From an uncultured Alphaproteobacteria bacterium (GTDB taxonomy: Bacteria; Pseudomonadota; Alphaproteobacteria; Rhizobiales; Rhizobiaceae), in assembly GCA_929200335.1 (NCBI GenBank), contig CAKMZG010000051.1, forward strand, positions 7,660 to 14,677: DNA of 7,018 bases, written 5' to 3'. Below are positions 5,867 through 7,018 of the stretch, one piece after another. The notes below the pieces were generated by a model that had not been told where the DNA came from, searched no databases, and saw only the letters and a program-made list of their open reading frames with translations. The number at the start of each line of letters is the position of its first letter. Position 1 is the stretch's first letter. A program made the position numbers and the translations under genes.

Positions 5867-5898
5867 AAAGGCCAGCGCAGGAATGCTCTGGCCTTTTT
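5867..5898. terminator. Terminator shared by amt and the adenine deaminase gene
   Basis: AAAGGCCAG (5867-5875) pairs with CTGGCCTTT (5888-5896). After one C/T mismatch, GCA/TGC adds three more pairs closed by a GGAA tetraloop. TTTTT occupies 5894-5898 on the + strand, 44 bases after the amt stop. On the - strand the stem begins 8 bases after the deaminase stop and ends in only three T, so termination there is probably weaker. It fits a bidirectional terminator between convergent genes. Confidence 0.88.
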
Positions 5899-5905
5899 AG
5901 TCCTA

Positions 5906-7018
5906 TTATGCCTCTTCAAATAGAGGCACTATTTCCATTTCAGGCACTAAAACATTACCTTTATCTGTAATTCTGATGTCTGGGATAACAGATAGTGGAA
6001 TGAGGTTAAAACCCATATAGGCGATGGTACAACCAGCTTTTTCCCATTCAACTTTGAGTGCTTTCACCTCATCGGCTACTGCATGAATGCGCTTATCTGA
6101 TAAGAGGCCAGCGATAGGCAGTGGTACCATAGCTGTAACCTTACCATCCATGACCACACAAACGCCTCCTTGGGTTTCTTCAATGGCATCAAGAGCTATT
6201 TGCATGTCTTCTTGATTGGTGCCAGCGATAATAATATTATGACTATCATGCCCAACAGAAGAGGCAACGGCACCCTTTTTAAGGCCAAAGTTATGGAGCA
6301 GCCCATGGGCTAAGTTGCCGTCAGATTTGCCATGGCGTTCCACTACAGTAACAAAACAAAGTTTATGATTATCAAAATGCTCTTGCCAGTTATTGGCGGG
6401 TTCTAACTCAATTTTCACATGAGGCAATGTAATGCCTGGCAATTCCGTTTTAATGGTATTAGCAATAACTTTTTGTGTTGGTAACTCGGGCGTCAATTTT
6501 AAATTTTTAGGCAGTTTTACTGTGTGGTATGCAGCATCTGGATATTGCCAACGTTGAGAGAGCGCTTCATCAAGAATGGGCGTTATTTTCTTATTATCTA
6601 CGACCAGCTCACCGCCATACCAAGTGCTGATAGGTTCATGGTTATCGGATAGAAGCACTAAATCCGCACGACGGCTGCCGCCCAATCCGCCAATCTCGCC
6701 ATCCATGCCAAAGCGGGTTGCGCCGTGGAGCGAACCCATCGACCAAGCTTGTTCAGGCGTCATGCCGGCTTTTATGGCTTCACGGGTTACCCAATCTTGA
6801 CCAAAAACCAGCAGGTCTTCGGCATCGCGATCATCGGTGCAAAGGGCAACGCGCTTATGAGAACCGCCCAATTCCGTTACACATTTTATGGCTTCAACGA
6901 GACTGTGCCATGGGGTGGTTGGTGGGCCGCCACGTAAGAATAAAAACACACCTGCCTCCATTAAATCATTGGCGATTTCGCGGTCAATGGCCTCATGGGT
7001 ATCACTTACGCCAGCGGC
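5906..7018 (-). CDS. ade: Adenine deaminase, 5' part beyond the right window edge
   Basis: Adenine deaminase hydrolyses adenine to hypoxanthine and ammonia in purine salvage; it is a cytoplasmic metal enzyme of the amidohydrolase superfamily. The frame stays open to the window edge, so the ATG at 6961 is internal; about 370 residues are visible of a family protein that usually has around 550-600. The first visible residues read AAGVSDTHEA, matching the family's conserved D-x(0,1)-HE segment. CTDDR (nt about 6842-6828) carries the Asp expected at the active site. The catalytic domain continues with GMTPEQAWSMGSLHGATRFG and GSRRADLVLL. A C-terminal adenine-deaminase domain follows, with VVERHGKSDGN, GLKKGAVASSVGHDSHNI, GGVCVVMDGKV and MVPLPIAGLLSD. 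The protein ends PLFEEA with TAA at 5908-5906. The N-terminal metal-binding HxH motif lies outside the window. The gene converges on amt and shares its terminator. Confidence 0.95.
   Translation of the reverse strand, partial: AAGVSDTHEAIDREIANDLMEAGVFLFLRGGPPTTPWHSLVEAIKCVTELGGSHKRVALCTDDRDAEDLLVFGQDWVTREAIKAGMTPEQAWSMGSLHGATRFGMDGEIGGLGGSRRADLVLLSDNHEPISTWYGGELVVDNKKITPILDEALSQRWQYPDAAYHTVKLPKNLKLTPELPTQKVIANTIKTELPGITLPHVKIELEPANNWQEHFDNHKLCFVTVVERHGKSDGNLAHGLLHNFGLKKGAVASSVGHDSHNIIIAGTNQEDMQIALDAIEETQGGVCVVMDGKVTAMVPLPIAGLLSDKRIHAVADEVKALKVEWEKAGCTIAYMGFNLIPLSVIPDIRITDKGNVLVPEMEIVPLFEEA

Noticed and set aside
6576..6937. Two + strand frames opposite the adenine deaminase gene
   Set aside because: They are antisense to conserved catalytic-domain sequence with no start signals or recognisable domains.
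4633..7018. amt and ade as a joint nitrogen-salvage unit
   Set aside because: The genes are convergent and separated by a terminator, so a shared transcript is excluded; metabolic overlap through ammonia is not evidence of a functional pair.

Overview
The window is AT-rich bacterial chromosome, most likely from an alphaproteobacterium of unusually low GC. This is inferred from the family flavour of the proteins: a UvrD helicase with long N- and C-terminal extensions, a long-form adenine deaminase with a THEA-type motif and a WYGGELVV stretch, and a MiaA with a PHKLYGH segment. I cannot name a genus from sequence alone. I see no phage genes, insertion sequences, CRISPR arrays, tRNA or rRNA.

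Layout from left to right. (1) The 3' four-fifths of miaA (tRNA A37 dimethylallyltransferase, + strand) runs in from the left edge and stops at 727. (2) A gene-poor AT-rich stretch of about 310 bases (728-1035) holds overlapping palindromes beside a perfect TTGACA box and a few tiny reading frames. (3) A 64-codon unrecognised small ORF (1036-1230, +) is followed by an AAT-repeat loop and a strong intrinsic terminator at 1289-1324. (4) A complete uvrD/pcrA-type DNA helicase gene (3905-1326, - strand) converges on that terminator. (5) A short divergent intergenic region leads to a small lipoprotein gene (4076-4414, +) whose mature domain resembles the I78 peptidase-inhibitor family. (6) A 218-base intergenic region carries hairpins and a candidate promoter before a complete ammonium transporter gene, amt (4633-5850, +). 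(7) A terminator at 5867-5898 separates amt from the convergent 3' portion of an adenine deaminase gene (- strand, running off the right edge).

The genes look like independent transcription units rather than one operon: they alternate in strand and are separated by terminators or sizeable gaps. Their roles are housekeeping: tRNA modification, DNA repair, envelope, ammonium uptake and purine salvage. Adenine deaminase releases ammonia and Amt imports ammonium, but the two genes are convergent and I would not infer co-regulation.

I do not see a convincing new biological system. The points most worth a second look are the small ORF with its long leader and dedicated terminator, the I78-like lipoprotein, the absence of a glnK gene beside amt, and several inverted repeats placed near candidate promoters.
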